Assembly: GCA_963575745.1 (NCBI GenBank)
Contig: CAUYUJ010009447.1
Location: 377,523 to 424,231, forward strand
Reading direction: 5' to 3'
Source: Prorocentrum cordatum
Taxonomy: Eukaryota > Sar > Dinophyceae > Prorocentrales > Prorocentraceae
DNA: 46,709 bases
Shown: in pieces, positions 17,560-28,800 of the stretch
How positions within the stretch are numbered: position 1 is the first letter of the stretch
Layout: each line of letters starts with the position of its first letter
Notes under the pieces: model-generated
Seen by the model: only the letters and a program-made list of their open reading frames with translations
Database searches by the model: none
Told to the model about the DNA's origin: nothing
Program-made: the position numbers and the translations under genes

Positions 17560-19485
17560 CCGGGAAACTCCAGCACGGCGTGGGGCGCAAAGGCGGCTCC
17601 AACGCATTGGTAAAGAGCCTGCAGGCCCTGGCGGAAGCCCGGCCGGACGCTACATTCATCAAGGTGGATGCAAAGGCCGCTTTCCAACGGATGCGGCGAG
17701 GGCCGGCTCTCGAGGCCATGGGCGAAGCTGTCCCTGAGGTGGCGGCGGCCTTGAGGGTTTGGTACTCGGGCCCGGCGGAGCACTACTGGCGCACGGCCGA
17801 CGGGCGCTTCGAAACGGTCCAGAGCCAGCGCGGGTTCGACCAGGGCGACCCCCTGTCCCCTGCGGGCTTCGCCGTTGGGCAGCGGCGCGCCCTGGAGCAC
17901 CTTCTCCACAGGCTGCAGCAACTGGACCCGGGCGCCCGCCTGTATTCCTACCTGGACGACAGCTACCTGGCGGTGCGGGCGGACCTCGGAGTCCTGGCGC
18001 TGGCGGGCCTGCGCGAGCTGCTCGCGCCTTTGGGGCTGGAGCTGAACGACGACAAGACGCTGGTCTGGTCTCCCGCGGGGATCCAGGCTGTCCAAGCCGA
18101 GCTCGCCCCCAAGTATGTGGCTGTGCTCCCAGTCCTCGGCGCGCAGCTCAGGGCGCCCGGAGACGCCGACGGCGCGGCGCTCCCGCTCGGCGGACAGGGC
18201 TGCGGGCTGGACGGGGCCACGGAGCGACTCGGGAAGCTCTGGGCCGGCCTCGAGCGACTGCTGAAAGGAGGGCTCAAGAAGCAGGCTGCGGGCGCGCTGC
18301 TCAACACCTACGCCGGCAACGCCAACCAGGACCACCTGCAACTGGCCCTGGCCTCGGCGGAGGAGACCTTCCGCTACGACACCGCCTGCTGCGACGGCCG
18401 CTGGGCCCGGAGGCGAGCGAGCTGCTGGGGCTGCCGGCTAAGCTGGGTGGGGCCGGCGCGCAGTGGGCTGCCACGAGACGCGCGGCGGCGTGCTGGGCGG
18501 CCTGGACGCAGGCTGCCGCGGAGGTCCAGCACGACCTGGGCATCTCCGGCGTTTCCACCCTCGGAGAAATGCTGGCGGCCCTGCCACAGGCCGCGGCCGC
18601 GCTGGAGGCGACGCGGGCTGAGCTGGCGCGCCAGGGCGCTGACCCTGAGCCCGCGGCGCCCCTGGAGGCCTTGCTGGGCCACCCGACCAAGCAGAAGACC
18701 TTGGTTGCTATGGTGCATAAGAGAACCCACGCTGTTAGAAAGCAGCGAATGCACCACTGCAGCCAGGCGGCGCTGCTCTCTGCCGGGGGGCCAGGCGCTG
18801 GGGCTTACTTGAAGTACCCCGCGGAGCTGGCCTGCACTAGTGGAGGACCCTCACTGGGAGACCGCGACCCGGCGCCGGGTCCAGCTGCCGCGGCCCGAGT
18901 GCGCCGCCGACGAGCTGGCGCGAGCTGCGGCGACTTGCCAGAACCTGACAGCCGGGGGAGCCCCATGTCAGGCGCCGCTGGGCGAGGCTGGCTTCCACGC
19001 CGCGATCTGCCAGCCCGGCGGAGGAGTCGTCAAGCGGCACCAGGGAGTGGCGCGCGCCGTGGGCAGCCTCGCTGGCAGGTGGGGCCACTGCGGCGGGTGC
19101 CCACGTGGGACAGGGCCCGCGCGCCGCGGCGAGGACAGCGGGCGGTCCTGGAACGGGCCATCCTGGACGTCGAATACGACGATGTCGACGGCAGGAGGTG
19201 GCTGGACGTGACAGTCCGCCATCCAGCGGCCGGCGACGAGCCCGCCGTGCGCGCCGGGCCGAGCGCGCCAAGCACGCGCGCTACCCGGGCGAGCGCCTGA
19301 CGGCTTTCGCCCTGGAGACGGGCGGCCGCCTCGGCGCAGAGGCGCGGGACTGGCTCTTGAGCCACGTCCGCGAGCTCCCGGAGGACGCGCAGCCGGAAGA
19401 GCTGGCGCGCGCCTGCCGGGTGCTCAGCTGCGCGCTGCAGCGGGAGCTGGCGCAGCAGCTGCGGCGCGCGGCCGGGCTGCGCTGA
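17560..19485 (+). pseudogene. Non-LTR reverse transcriptase remnant with endonuclease-like tail
   Basis: In the first frame the text begins QHGVGRKGGSNALVKSLQAL. It has RT motif A (FIKVDAKAAF, about 17653-17682, catalytic Asp), motif B (RGFDQGDPLSPAGFAVG, about 17830-17880) and motif C (YSYLDDSYL, about 17943-17969, both Asp present). The N-terminal fingers are missing; a GAG tract stands there. The frame shifts near 18405 (to PEASELLGLPAKLGGAG), near 18830, near 19100 and near 19250. The third segment has a Cys/His pattern (CQAPLGEAGFHAAICQPGGG, VVKRH). The last segments (LDVTVRHPAA, then ERAKHARYPGERL and FALETGGRLG) resemble the restriction-like endonuclease tail of site-specific non-LTR elements. 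It stops at 19483-19485. With at least four shifts it is not functional. The RT assignment is firm; the endonuclease is a family-level inference. Confidence 0.85.
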
Positions 19486-20025
19486 GGCTGCTCTGGGGCT
19501 GCGGCCTAGGCCTGCTGCAAGGCGCTGGGCGGCTGCTGCGAGGCGGCGCTGCTATGCGGGGCGCGGGGCGGCTGGGCTGGCGCGGGGCGCCGGGCCGCGG
19601 CCGGCGGCGCGGCGGCGAGGCGCGCTCTGGCTGGGGCGCAGCGGGGGGCGGCGCTAGCCGGCGGCGCCGCTGCAAGCTGGAGGACGGCGGGGGACGACGC
19701 CAACGCCAGCACCATCCTCCTGGTCGCCGTGGCGGTCCCGGGTATGCTCTCCAGAGGCCCTGGCCGGCAGACCCCTCCCCCCTGGGAGTGACCGCCGTCT
19801 GTGACTGCCGGTCACCCCCGGGGGAGCCGTCCTCATTCCGGGGCGGCGGAGGGTTCTGCCGGCTCCCGATCAACGAGCACCGGGGCGCGCGGCAGACTCG
19901 CGCGCGCCGCTGGAGGAGGAGGAGGGGGGAGGGGGAGGAGGTGGCACGAATTGGAGGAGGGCGGAGCCTTTCGGATATTCGGATATCTGCACCTGCCCAA
20001 CGTCTTCATATTTCTTGTTCGTGCA
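19486..20025. other. Stretch downstream of the retroelement
   Basis: Very GC-rich (GGCGCGGGGCGCCGGGCCGC-type words) to about 19690, then mixed sequence with a short GGAGGAGG run near 19920. It probably includes the 3' untranslated part of the element, but no poly(A) or terminal repeat was recognised. Confidence 0.35.
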
Positions 20026-20383
20026 GGGCCGCTCAGTGGCCGTCCTTGGCGCAGGCATCCAGCAGGCGCGTTCGCGTGCGTCCTGCTGGCCGGGGTGTCA
20101 CGCCCCCGCGCTGTCAGTGCAAGGCTGCCTGGCCATTCATGGGGTCAGGGCAGTCTGCTGGGCCGTTCAGTGGCCGTTGTTGGCGCAGGCATCCAGCAGG
20201 CGCGTTCGCGTGCGTCCTGTCTGGCCGGGGAGTCACGCCCCCGCGCTGCCAGTGTGCGAGTGCCTTGCCATTCAGGGACCTGGGCAACTTGGGCCGCTCA
20301 GTGGCCGTTTTCGGGCGCAGGCAACCAACGGCGCGTTCAGTGCGTTCGTTGGTCGGGGAGTCACGCCCCCGCGCTGCCAGTTG
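20026..20383. repeat. Tandem array, about 133-bp unit, three copies
   Basis: Units start at 20026, 20160 and 20291 (periods 134 and 131). Each has GGGCCGCTCAGTGGCCGT, GGCGCAGGCATCCAGCAGGC, GCGTTCGCGTGCGTCC and GGCCGGGGAGTCACGCCCCC, then GCGCTGCCAGT. The period is not a multiple of three between units, so it is not a protein repeat. It lies about 540 bp past the stop of the retroelement at 17560-19485 and might be part of its 3' tail. Confidence 0.8.
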
Positions 20384-20792
20384 ATTTACATAGTACATGT
20401 GTTCGGTCTTCAGCTGCCCATGGCTGCTTCAGCTTGCCGTCGCGTCTCGTTCAGGTTGAGACAACGCTCTGGGGGGCGACATGCGCTTCCCACCCGCCCA
20501 CCCCGAGATTGGTCAGTTCGATCTCCTGCGTGGGTTTCTGATCTCGGACCCGCATTCCCGAGGCGCTGCCGGCACGGAGTGAGTGGGGGACGTATGGGGG
20601 GGTGTAAGTTCCATCAACCCCGTCCCCCTTGAGGTCTGAGATTTCGGGTTGCCCCCTCGATGCTGGGGGATAAGATAGCATCGGAGAGTCGAGGGAAGGG
20701 CAGATAGGAGGAGGAGGAGGATGAGGAGGAGGAGGAGGAGGAGCAGGAGGAGGAGGTCGAGCGTGCCTAAAGAGGGATCGCCTCGAGAAGCC
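20384..20792. other. Unassigned stretch with GGA tract
   Basis: Mostly unique sequence. A GAGGAGGAGGATGAGGAGGA tract lies at 20706-20755, just beyond the 3' end of the minus-strand reverse transcriptase. Nothing else identifiable. Confidence 0.4.
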
Positions 20793-23013
20793 TCAGCGCT
20801 GAGCCCACAGAAACTCGTTTGGTCCCCAGAGGGGCATCTTCATAGCAATATTCACGCCCTCGGCCAAGGAGGCGATCTCAGATGGACGCACCCCCCTTCC
20901 TAGGGGACCTCTGTGGGCTACCAGGCGGTGGCAGTGGAAGTACGCAACTACGAAAGCAAAGTTGCGCGGGTGAGTAGGCGAGATGAGGCCCAGGCGGTGG
21001 AGAGGGTAAGAGGGGACCTCCTTACCCAGAGCCTCTGCTACGATGCGCTCCGCGCACGGGCATTCGTTCACGTAGTGGGTCAGGGTGTCGGGTGCTCCTG
21101 GGCACCCCATGATGCACCCTCCTTGGGGCCTCCGCATCCTGGGAGATGTAGTCCAACCCTCTAGCCACGTCTTGAGCGCAGCGGAGCACCACGCGTGTGG
21201 GAGTGGCCCCATATCTGCACGAACTCTGGCCACGAGACGACTGAGCACAGGTCGGGCACGAACCACTTACGAGTCCGAGCCTCGAGCGTTGTGGCGAGGT
21301 CCGGGGGGTACAGGGCTTGCGCGAAAAGCTGCGTGAGGCGGCGCTGTAGGCCGTGCCGCGTGCGCGAGGCGGTGGCGGGGCGGAGGGAAGGGGAGGGGGA
21401 GGAAGGAGGAGGGGGCGGAGGAGGAAGGAGGCGGCGGCACTCACGGCCCGCCGCCTGCAGGCGCGGGTGATGCCGGAAGCCCAGCGCAGCCTCCTCAAGT
21501 CTCCACGCTAAAGCTGGGGAGGCCCAGTGCGGAGGCGCCAGCCGCTCCGGCGCGCGCCAGCCCAGCATGCCGCGCTCCCGGAAGGCCCCGCGAAGCTTGG
21601 GCAGCATCTCCCGCCACGACGTGGCCGTGCATGTCGCTGTCCTCCTTCGCGCCGCAGCTGCCATGGCCAGCATGCTTGGGAACTTTGGTCCTCCCCACGC
21701 GCCGAGTTCCAGCCAACCCGCATGGCTTGCGATGCTCGGCGTGGTGCGCCAAAGGGAAGCAAAGAAATTGCGCTCCCGCTCCGCTGTTGCCCACGGCACG
21801 TCGTAGAGCTGCACATTGTAGCCCAGCACGGGGAGCCCCTTGGTCGTGTAGTAGGTTGCGCAGCCCAGCGCGTCCGCGCCAGACCCGGCTATCTCCTGGA
21901 CGCGCTGCTTAAACTTGGCCAGCGGCTCCGCCAGGTGCATCTCCTCAGTAGCCGCTGGGCCAAGCCAGCAGCCCAAGTAGAGGAGGACAGGCTCAATGAC
22001 GAAATCGCCCCAGCTGCGTTCGGCCGCCGCCAGAATGGCGCGCGCGCGCGGCGCTCGACCAGCTCGCCAAGGACCTCGCCCAGGAGCACAACGTGGCATT
22101 TCGAGGCCTTGAGGACCAGCTGCGCGAAATGCTGGGCGCTCCGGAAGATGCGGGCCATGCTCGCGACGGCCTGGGAGCAGAAGAGCACGGCTCCCACGTC
22201 GTCTGCGCATGCCCGGACTGCTCTGAGATGCTTGTGCTCTACAGCCTGCTCCATGTGTAACAGGAAAGGGTTGCACGACACCAGGAACACTGCACCGCTG
22301 AATGGGCATCCTTGTAAGACACCTGACAGCATAGCATACAGCGGTGAATCCACACCGCCATCGCGGAACCAACTGAAATTGAACATGTACAGGCCGTGCA
22401 CGAGGCGCCGGAGCCCCTCGGGGACCTGCAGCTGCCGCAGGCATTGGTGCAGCCACGCCTGCCGTACACTAGGAAACTCCTGCTGGAAGTCGTAGGCGAC
22501 CAACATCGGCAGCCAATCGGCGGGCAGGATGTTCCACTTCGCGAGCGGCTCCCGAAGAAGGCTCCCCACCCGAGCCATTGTGTCCAAGTCCACGAGGTTA
22601 TTTATCAGCGAGCGTCCCCGGACAAACCCATTCTGGATTTTGGCCGTGGTAGTTTTGGTCACGGTGGCGAAACACCCATTGGCGACCCCTGCGACGATCT
22701 TGTTCGACGTATTCTGCAACCCCAGCGACCGCGTGTCCTTGGCTGAACACACCCCTGTGCCCTCCTCTGCCTGGCATCCCTTAGGCAAGGACACACCTAA
22801 GCAAGCCGTGAAGGCCAGCGGCATGGTGCTGTCACCGCACAACCAATGCAAGCAGTCGAGGAGGACCAATGGCCCGCGGGCCACGGCCCAAGCATCGTAG
22901 AGCAGGCTATCTGGCCCTGGCGCCGAGCACTTGACCTTGCCAAGGAACTCCTGGATCATGCGGCACGTCGGCGGCTGTAAATCTAGGAAAGAAATGTCCG
23001 GGGTAAACGGCAC
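20793..23013 (-). pseudogene. LINE-type reverse transcriptase remnant
   Basis: Reading from 23013 downward: CSAPGPDSLLYDAW (typical region before the palm), then QNGFVRGRSLINNLVDLDT, motif A AYDFQQEFPSV (about 22500-22468), motif B SGVLQGCPFSGAVF (about 22330-22285), and motif C ACADDVG (about 22217-22195, both Asp kept). A frameshift occurs near 22036-22060 in a CG run; the next frame has VLLYLGCWLGPAAT and LPVLGYNVQLYDVPWA. A second shift lies near 21195-21240; the last frame ends with a Cys/His region, GCIMGCPGAPDTLTHYVNEC (about 21125-21062), as in many LINE C-termini. No apurinic-type endonuclease is visible upstream; a CCT tract stands there. A polypurine run at 21380-21440 also interrupts the coding text. 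Non-functional, 5'-truncated copy. Confidence 0.85.
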
Positions 23014-23040
23014 TCGAGCGCTGAAATACTGGTGCCCAGG

Positions 23041-23150
23041 AGGGCACAGGAGGAGGGCACAGGAGGAGGAGGAGGAGGAGGAGGAGGAGGAGGAGGAGGG
23101 GGAGAAGAGGCAGGAAGGAGGGAGGGGGGGGGACGAGAGAGGAGGGGAGA
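23041..23150. repeat. GAG/AGG polypurine tract beside the LINE remnant
   Basis: A GGAGGAGGAGG run from about 23041 to 23150 abuts the 5' side of the minus-strand reverse transcriptase, the same position relative to the RT as the tract at 17349-17512, but with the polypurine strand opposite to the RT sense. The 270 bp that follow (to 23420) are GC-rich and unassigned. Confidence 0.75.
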
Positions 23151-23420
23151 CGAAGGCCCGTCTTCAGTCGCACCCCCCCTCCCGGGAGCGGCGCGGAGGA
23201 CGCACGCGCCCGGGAGCAGTGCCCGCCGAGGAGATCGGAGGGAGGGAAGGCGCAAGCTCAGACCTTGGCGCGGCCCATGGAACGGCTCCCCTGAGATCCG
23301 ACGCGGCGGATCAACCTCGGGCTCGCGAGACAACTCGCGACCAAACCCTCGACCCGAGATTGCGGCAACGGGGGCACCGCTGGGGACGCCCCACCTCGTC
23401 GCCTCGCAAGCGAGGACGAC

Positions 23421-24320
23421 GAGCGGGCAATTCCCTACGAGTCGGTGACCCGCGCGGGCGCAGCATCATGGCAACGTCGACAACGGCAGACACGCTGATG
23501 ATAGTAGCGGTGTGGGTGCCGGTGATGCTGATGAAGATGACAAGGCACGTGACGGCGCCGATGATAATCACGCCGAGGAAATTGGTGGTGCCCACGCAGC
23601 GGCGATGAACGTTTTGGGAAGATTTCGACATGCGCGTGCGGCCGACGGGCGCAACTGGCCTGCATGGTATTATTCGACAAGGATCGGGCCCCCCCTTGCC
23701 CCAGCAAGCGCGCAAAAGGCGTTCCAATGCTCCCGACATGCGCGCGCGAAAAGCACGGTTGCTCGCATGTGGTGATCCTGCTTGAAAAACCTATGGTTGC
23801 ACCAAAGACTCGCAAGAACGTGCGCACATATCTGTTTGAACCATCATGTTGCAAAATCGCTGCTGTTTCATATGTTGTCGGGAAGCTCAAGCATGAAATC
23901 CTTACAGGAACTATGCTTTAGTGCGGCGGCGCGCTAGTATCGCCTTCCTATCACATGTTGCAAAGGAAATGGGGGAAGTGGCAAATTATTGATGCATGCG
24001 TGCGCGCGCATAATACTATCTGACCAGGATGGAAAGGGGGCGAAAGACAACAACTCCCTGGGGTGGTATGGAGTAAGGCTTCACATCTAAAATGAACGAC
24101 AGGGCCGAACCATATGTAAATCGCACGATCCAAAAGGGAGAGTGGTAAATTTGGGAGGGGGGTAGATCCGAATGCCCTTACGCTAGAATCGATATGGTAT
24201 GTGGTGCGGTCCTTGTTGCGGCGGCGGGGCTGCGACGGGGCGGCAACGGCGAACACATAGCAGTCAGACCGCCAGGCAGGCCCAGACGACGGGCGGCGAC
24301 GAGGTGGAGACAGGGCGGCG
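23421..24320 (+). repeat. R5 dispersed repeat, copy 2
   Basis: It matches copy 1 (91-1150) in order: GAGCGGGCA..TTC, ACGAGTCGGTGACC, ATGGCAACGTCGACAACGG, a GAT-rich segment, GATTTCGACATGCG, GAACCATATGTA and GGTAGATCCGAATGCCCTTA. One frame reads GAGDADEDDKARDGADDNHA then MNVLGRFRHARAADGRN, compared with a similar Asp-rich segment and FRNARAAD in copy 1. It meets copy 3 tail to tail at about 24320. Confidence 0.65.
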
Positions 24321-24655
24321 ACGGCGGCTATCTGCGCGCGCGCACTTCCCCATCACCCTCAAGACCGCCATCGCATCACCGCCGTCATCGTCATCGTCGA
24401 TGGCCGCCAGCGCCACCATCATCATCACAACCAATTTCACCACCGACAAATCGTCATCATCATCATCATCGTAACCGTCGTGACCAATCTCGGCGACATC
24501 AATGGCCTTGCCGTCGTGATCGCCGTCATCGCCACAACAGTCACTATTATCATCATCGTCGTCAGGGTGGTCGGCTTCATCATGACATCGTGCCCGCCCG
24601 TGTCACCAACCCACAATGAAGCGACCCCGCGCGAGCGCGGGTTTCGAGGCGTGCT
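24320..24655 (-). repeat. R5 dispersed repeat, copy 3, inverted and partial
   Basis: On the minus strand the order GGGTTGGTGACACGGGCGGG, CACGATGTCATGATG, a long GAT/GAC-rich segment, and then a frame reading DAMAVLRVMGKCARAD recalls copies 1 and 2 (VLASVMKALDGFRNARAAD and HAAAMNVLGRFRHARAAD). The Asp-rich part is expanded by GAT triplets. The right side joins copy 2. Confidence 0.55.
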
Positions 24656-24659
24656 GGGG

Positions 24660-25855
24660 GGTGTCCCATCGGCAAGCGCCATCGCGGCCGCATCAGCTGT
24701 GCCAAACCATCTGGTCGCTCGCCAGCGCGGCCGTAGAGACACGCTAGCAAGTACCAATATGTAGCCGCAATCGTGGCCGAATAGATGTTGTCAACAGGTA
24801 TGCGCGAACAATGGTTTGACGATCTACAAGCTTTCCATCACTTGCACCACATAGATCGCACCTCATTGGTCGCATCTAGCAGATTGCACAACATAGGGTG
24901 CACATCGAGAGTACAAGAACTCACTGCTCGGGGCCACCGCTGGCACACATGATCCCTGTTGCCAGGGTTAAGGGCTAAAGTGATGATGCGATGGCAGCGC
25001 AACACAGACAGCCACCGATACCAAGTCCAGCTGGACGCGTGCCCAAATGGATCTGGAAACGCACTGCATCTGGCTCGAGGTGACCGTCATACATAAACCT
25101 TGATCTGGCGTCACACAACCAACGAACAATGTGCCATTCCACCCGTATGATTATCTCAACAATTGTCCGGGATTTGGCACAACAAATATACATCCTCGAA
25201 TCCTGACGTCATCGAAGCCGGCTCAGGCACGGCCCATTACCAATACAAGAAAAGCGGCGCCTTATCTGGTCACATTCCTCGGGTGAGGCAAAGTCCTTCA
25301 CTACCAGCACAAGCCTGGGCAATCTATTTTCTATAGTGGGGCATTCCGCACGCGATCGAACGCATCATGGCGATGACGTGTCGAGCTGCCGTCTTCTCAA
25401 ATTGGCCAACATTGGCCATGCGCATGAAACCGACAATGGACCTGCTTCCGCGTGGGCACCGATTGCGGAACGGGCACCTCTGCTTCTCTCATCGTCCCCT
25501 ACACCTCCCCATGCCCTCCACGTGATGCCAATGTGTTGGCGCGCTTGGGTCCAGAATCGAGCACCCCCCAGCACGAGATAACGCTCCACACAACATGGGA
25601 AGAACGAGCACTTGCTGAGCAAGGCTCTGGGCGGTGAGCGCTGCGAACGGTTGCGAGGCCGTTCCAACAAAAACAAGCATGACCCAAGAGTTAAAAAAAG
25701 ACAGTCAGTAGAGGGGTTGATAATCCCACCAGCCCTCTGGGCGTAGGTGGTCTAGAACAGATCCTCTTCCACCCCTCCCTCTTCCCCCTTGGGGAGGGGT
25801 TTACCCCTCCCCCTACCCCCTCCCCTGGACCTCGACGGAGGGTTTCGCGAGCGGT
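24660..25855. other. Unique, less GC-rich stretch without a supported gene
   Basis: Balanced composition compared with the surroundings. A short near-repeat, TTGCACCACATAGATCGCAC against TTGCACAACATAGGGTGCAC, lies at 24840-24910. No frame over about 100 codons looks coding. The end (25780-25830) has GGGGAGGGGTTTACCCCTCC, a small hairpin of G/C runs. Confidence 0.4.
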
Positions 25856-25859
25856 CGGG

Positions 25860-26440
25860 CGGCTCTTTTGGCCCCAAGATGGCTTCAAGAGCGCGTCAGA
25901 GAGCCCAAGATGAGCTCCAAGATGACTCAAGATAGCGCAAAATCGCTCGAGATGGCTCCCAAGATGTTCCAAGAGGCCCACAGACGGCCCCAAGACGGCT
26001 CCACGTGGCCAAAGAGCTCCCCAAGGAGGCCCCGAAGATGCCAAAATCGTCCCAAAACCTTAAGGACATCAATGTTGTTTGCTTTCTCCCCGTTTCGCTT
26101 CCGATGGCCATCCGAGGCCTGAAAATGACTCCAAGATGGCCCAAGAGGGCCCCACAAGAGGCCCAAGAGAGCCCCAAGACGGCCCCAAGAGCGCCCAAGA
26201 GCGCTCCAAGAGCGCCCCAAGAGCGCCCCAAGAGGCGATGTTTGGAGCTCCTGAGGGGGGAGGCTAATTAGGGAACCCCCCCTCGTTGATCGATCTCCTC
26301 CAAGGTGGCCCCAAGAGCGCCCCTACAGCCCCCAAGAGCGCCCCAAGAGCGCCCCAAGAGGCGCCCAGACGGCCCCAAGAGGCGCCCAAGAGGCCTCCAA
26401 GAGGCTCCCAAGAGACCCCCAAGAAGCCTCAAGAGGATCT
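25860..26440 (+). repeat. R1 block 5 with one anchor
   Basis: CCAAGATGGC, CCCAAGAGCGCCC and CCAAGAGGCGCC units occur every 10-12 bp. The anchor at about 26030-26115 is divergent (AAAATCGTCCCAAAACCTTA, TTGTTTGCTTTCTCCCCG, TTTCGCTTCCGATGGCC). A variant unit CCCCAAGAGCG dominates the second half. Confidence 0.75.
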
Positions 26441-26489
26441 CCGACATGCATTTAAGACGCTTCTGGCTCTTCGGTTCGCCGTCCTCTTC

Positions 26490-26680
26490 AATTTCTCATC
26501 CCCCTCTTCCTCCTCCTCCTCCTTCTCCTCCTTCTCCTCCCTCTGCTCCTTCTCCTCCTTCTCGTCCTCCTCGTCCTCTCCCTACTCCACATCCTCCTCC
26601 TCATTCTCGTCCTCCTCCTCCTCCTCCTCTTCCTCCCCCTCCCCCTCCGACGAGGATTCCTTCTCCATCCTCCCCCTCTG
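26490..26680. repeat. CCT-rich polypyrimidine tract
   Basis: About 190 bp of TCC/CTC/CTT with scattered G. It follows R1 block 5 as the tract at 7862 follows block 3. Confidence 0.85.
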
Positions 26681-26689
26681 GGGTACGTG

Positions 26690-27905
26690 ACAGCTTCCCC
26701 CGCCCTTTGTTATTCTGCATGCTCCCCGACTTCCCTGATCACCTCAACTCCCCTGGGCATCGTTTCTGGATGGGCTGGTAGGGTTCTTTTCTTTTTACAG
26801 CCGCAGGCGGAAGCGCCGGCGGCGAGGGGTCACGGTCGGGCTGCGGCCGTGACGAATTACCCGGGCGCGCGCGGGGGCCGCGGATCAGGCGGCGGGGCAA
26901 GCAGCAACCCAGGGCGTCTGAGAGGCCAGGCGGTCGTGCAAGCTGCAATCCAGGGAGTCTGAAGGGTCAGTCACCCAGGAAGCCTTCGGACGCGGCCAAA
27001 ATGGCGCGCCGTACATTCCCAGTCATGGGTCGTGACAACCTACAACCGCATGGTGGTGGGAACCAAACTCCGTGCGAGAAAGTCAGCCCAGGGTGTCTGT
27101 CGGGTATGAGCAGACCGAAAGCGTAGCTGACGTCGTCCAGCAAGGAGAAGAATTCTGACAGCGCCAGCGAACCGTCGCAGCTTCAGAATACGCATCCGCG
27201 GCTGACAGAGTGAGCCAGAGGTCAAAGACAACTGGGGCAACCTCGAAACAACTGCTGAGAGATGCGCCTGCACGCAGGAGACCAGAGATATGGTGTGCCG
27301 CAATGCACAAGTACACGAGTACCCACCTGGCGAGGGACACACGGTCAATCGGAAGTGGGCGTGTACCAACCGACTAAGTGACAAACCAGCGCCTCGCAAC
27401 CCACGCAAAGCCAGGTCGAGGAAAGCGCTCGTAGAGGAAGGAGCTGCCGTATACCCACGTCAGCAAGCCCTTCACGGTCACAGAGTCCCAGGGAGTGGTC
27501 GCACAACGAGGTTGCGCGTGGGAGCGACGATAGGGAGACCGAGTGCCCGTCACACGCCGAGACCGTGCATCACTGTCCACAGGGTGGCACAGCACGGCCA
27601 ACAGTGGGAGGCAGCACAACGGGGTCACGTCAGCGACCCAGTCAGAGTACGGTGCAAGCGGACTAGGTGGGCATTCCGCCACCACGGCGGGGCGACCCAC
27701 GTCAAAGGACTGCCTGTACACCACGTGACCCAAGGACGAGGGTCCGAGCCCAGTGTCGCTCCCAGGAAAGGTAGAGATGCACGGCTGAAGGCCGTAGTAA
27801 CTTGGGAAGCCCAGGGAGTAGGAGGCGCAGATCTGGGCATGACGGGGCGAAAACCACCAGGTCGTCGGTCTCAGAGCTGCGTGCCAGGCAGAGCCTGGCA
27901 AAGTG
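26690..27905. other. Unassigned stretch, no supported gene
   Basis: At 26783-26801 GTTCTTTTCTTTTTACAG is a good splice-acceptor-like string followed by GC-rich sequence, but no frame downstream carries a recognisable domain. A pair GCAACCCAGGGCGTCTGA and GCAATCCAGGGAGTCTGA lies at 26902-26962. Long frames on both strands (27290-28405 plus, 28210-27374 minus) overlap one another and have no family signature. Confidence 0.3.
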
Positions 27906-28332
27906 AAAACAGCTACAGCGGGGCCAAGGGCCACTATGGCCACACGCAACACGGGATTGCAATGCGGACGGTATTGCTGGCACACACATTTGGATCCAAA
28001 GGCAGGAAGTGCACGTACCAGGAGGGGCGGCAGGATGCCGCCAGGCGGGTCTGTCGTCCAAGGAGCAGCTGGGGCCGCTGTTTGATAGAGAAACCCAGGG
28101 ATTATAAGCGCGTCTCGGGAGTGGACCTCGGTCGGTCCCGAAGCAGCATAGCCGAACACAGGACCACTCGGGCCACAGGCGAGAACCACTACAGCGGGGC
28201 CAGGGGCCAACTAGGGTCTGCGCGCTGCGCTCCCCCGCGCAGCGAAGCAGATGGTATTGCTGGTCGACACACTTGGGTCCAAAGGCAGGAAGTGTGTGTG
28301 AACCAGGGAAGGAGGCAGCGAGGCTGCCACAC
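27906..28332. repeat. Direct duplication of about 145 bp
   Basis: The string CTACAGCGGGGCCAAGGGCC, GGTATTGCTGGCACACACAT, TTGGATCCAAAGGCAGGAAG (27911-28008) recurs as CTACAGCGGGGCCAGGGGCC, GGTATTGCTGGTCGACACAC, TTGGGTCCAAAGGCAGGAAG (28189-28290), about 278 bp away. The second copy has an extra insert. The duplication shifts frame, so it argues against a single protein here. Confidence 0.65.
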
Positions 28333-28614
28333 GGTTGAGAGAGAACGGGGGGCGGCTGAAGGCCGCTCACAGTGTGTAATAAGGTTGACCTCTCTGTCCA
28401 CCTAGGTGGCGGGATGGGTGGGAAGGGAACTCAGTCTCCCCATCGCTGCCTCTTCTCGCCACGCTCGTCAGGTCTGCCTCCACCACGCTTGCCTCCCGTC
28501 TGCCAACGGTCGTCGTGCCAGCCGTCGCTCTAGTCGCTCTGCCAGCTGCCCCAGGTGTCCCAGGAGCTTGTCGCTCGGTCGCTCGGTTGGGCTGGTGGGG
28601 ATACGCGAAGCGTC

Positions 28615-28800
28615 AACAATTTGGACGTTGGACGCATCTACGTATACAACTCAAACGTCTGGACGTATAAATGTAGATATATACACACAGCCCAAACGTA
28701 CGGACGTATGTACGGCTCCATATATGGACGTATGTGTGGACGTATGCGCGGACGTGTATATATAGATATATGTGTGTATGCACGTATACACATGTACAGG
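28615..28800. repeat. AT-rich GGACGTAT repeats
   Basis: GGACGTAT occurs repeatedly, with 12-bp spacing in the best part (28725-28760), mixed with ATATATA and TGTGTATG. This is one of the most AT-rich places in the window and stands out against the GC-rich surroundings. Confidence 0.65.

Noticed and set aside
26783-26960. Exon after a good polypyrimidine-CAG acceptor
   Set aside because: The acceptor string is good, but the following frame has no domain, no matching donor was found, and such strings are expected by chance near CCT tracts.
27290-28405. Gene of 371 codons on the plus strand (or 278 on the minus)
   Set aside because: The two frames overlap on opposite strands, contain an out-of-frame 145-bp duplication, and show no family motif.
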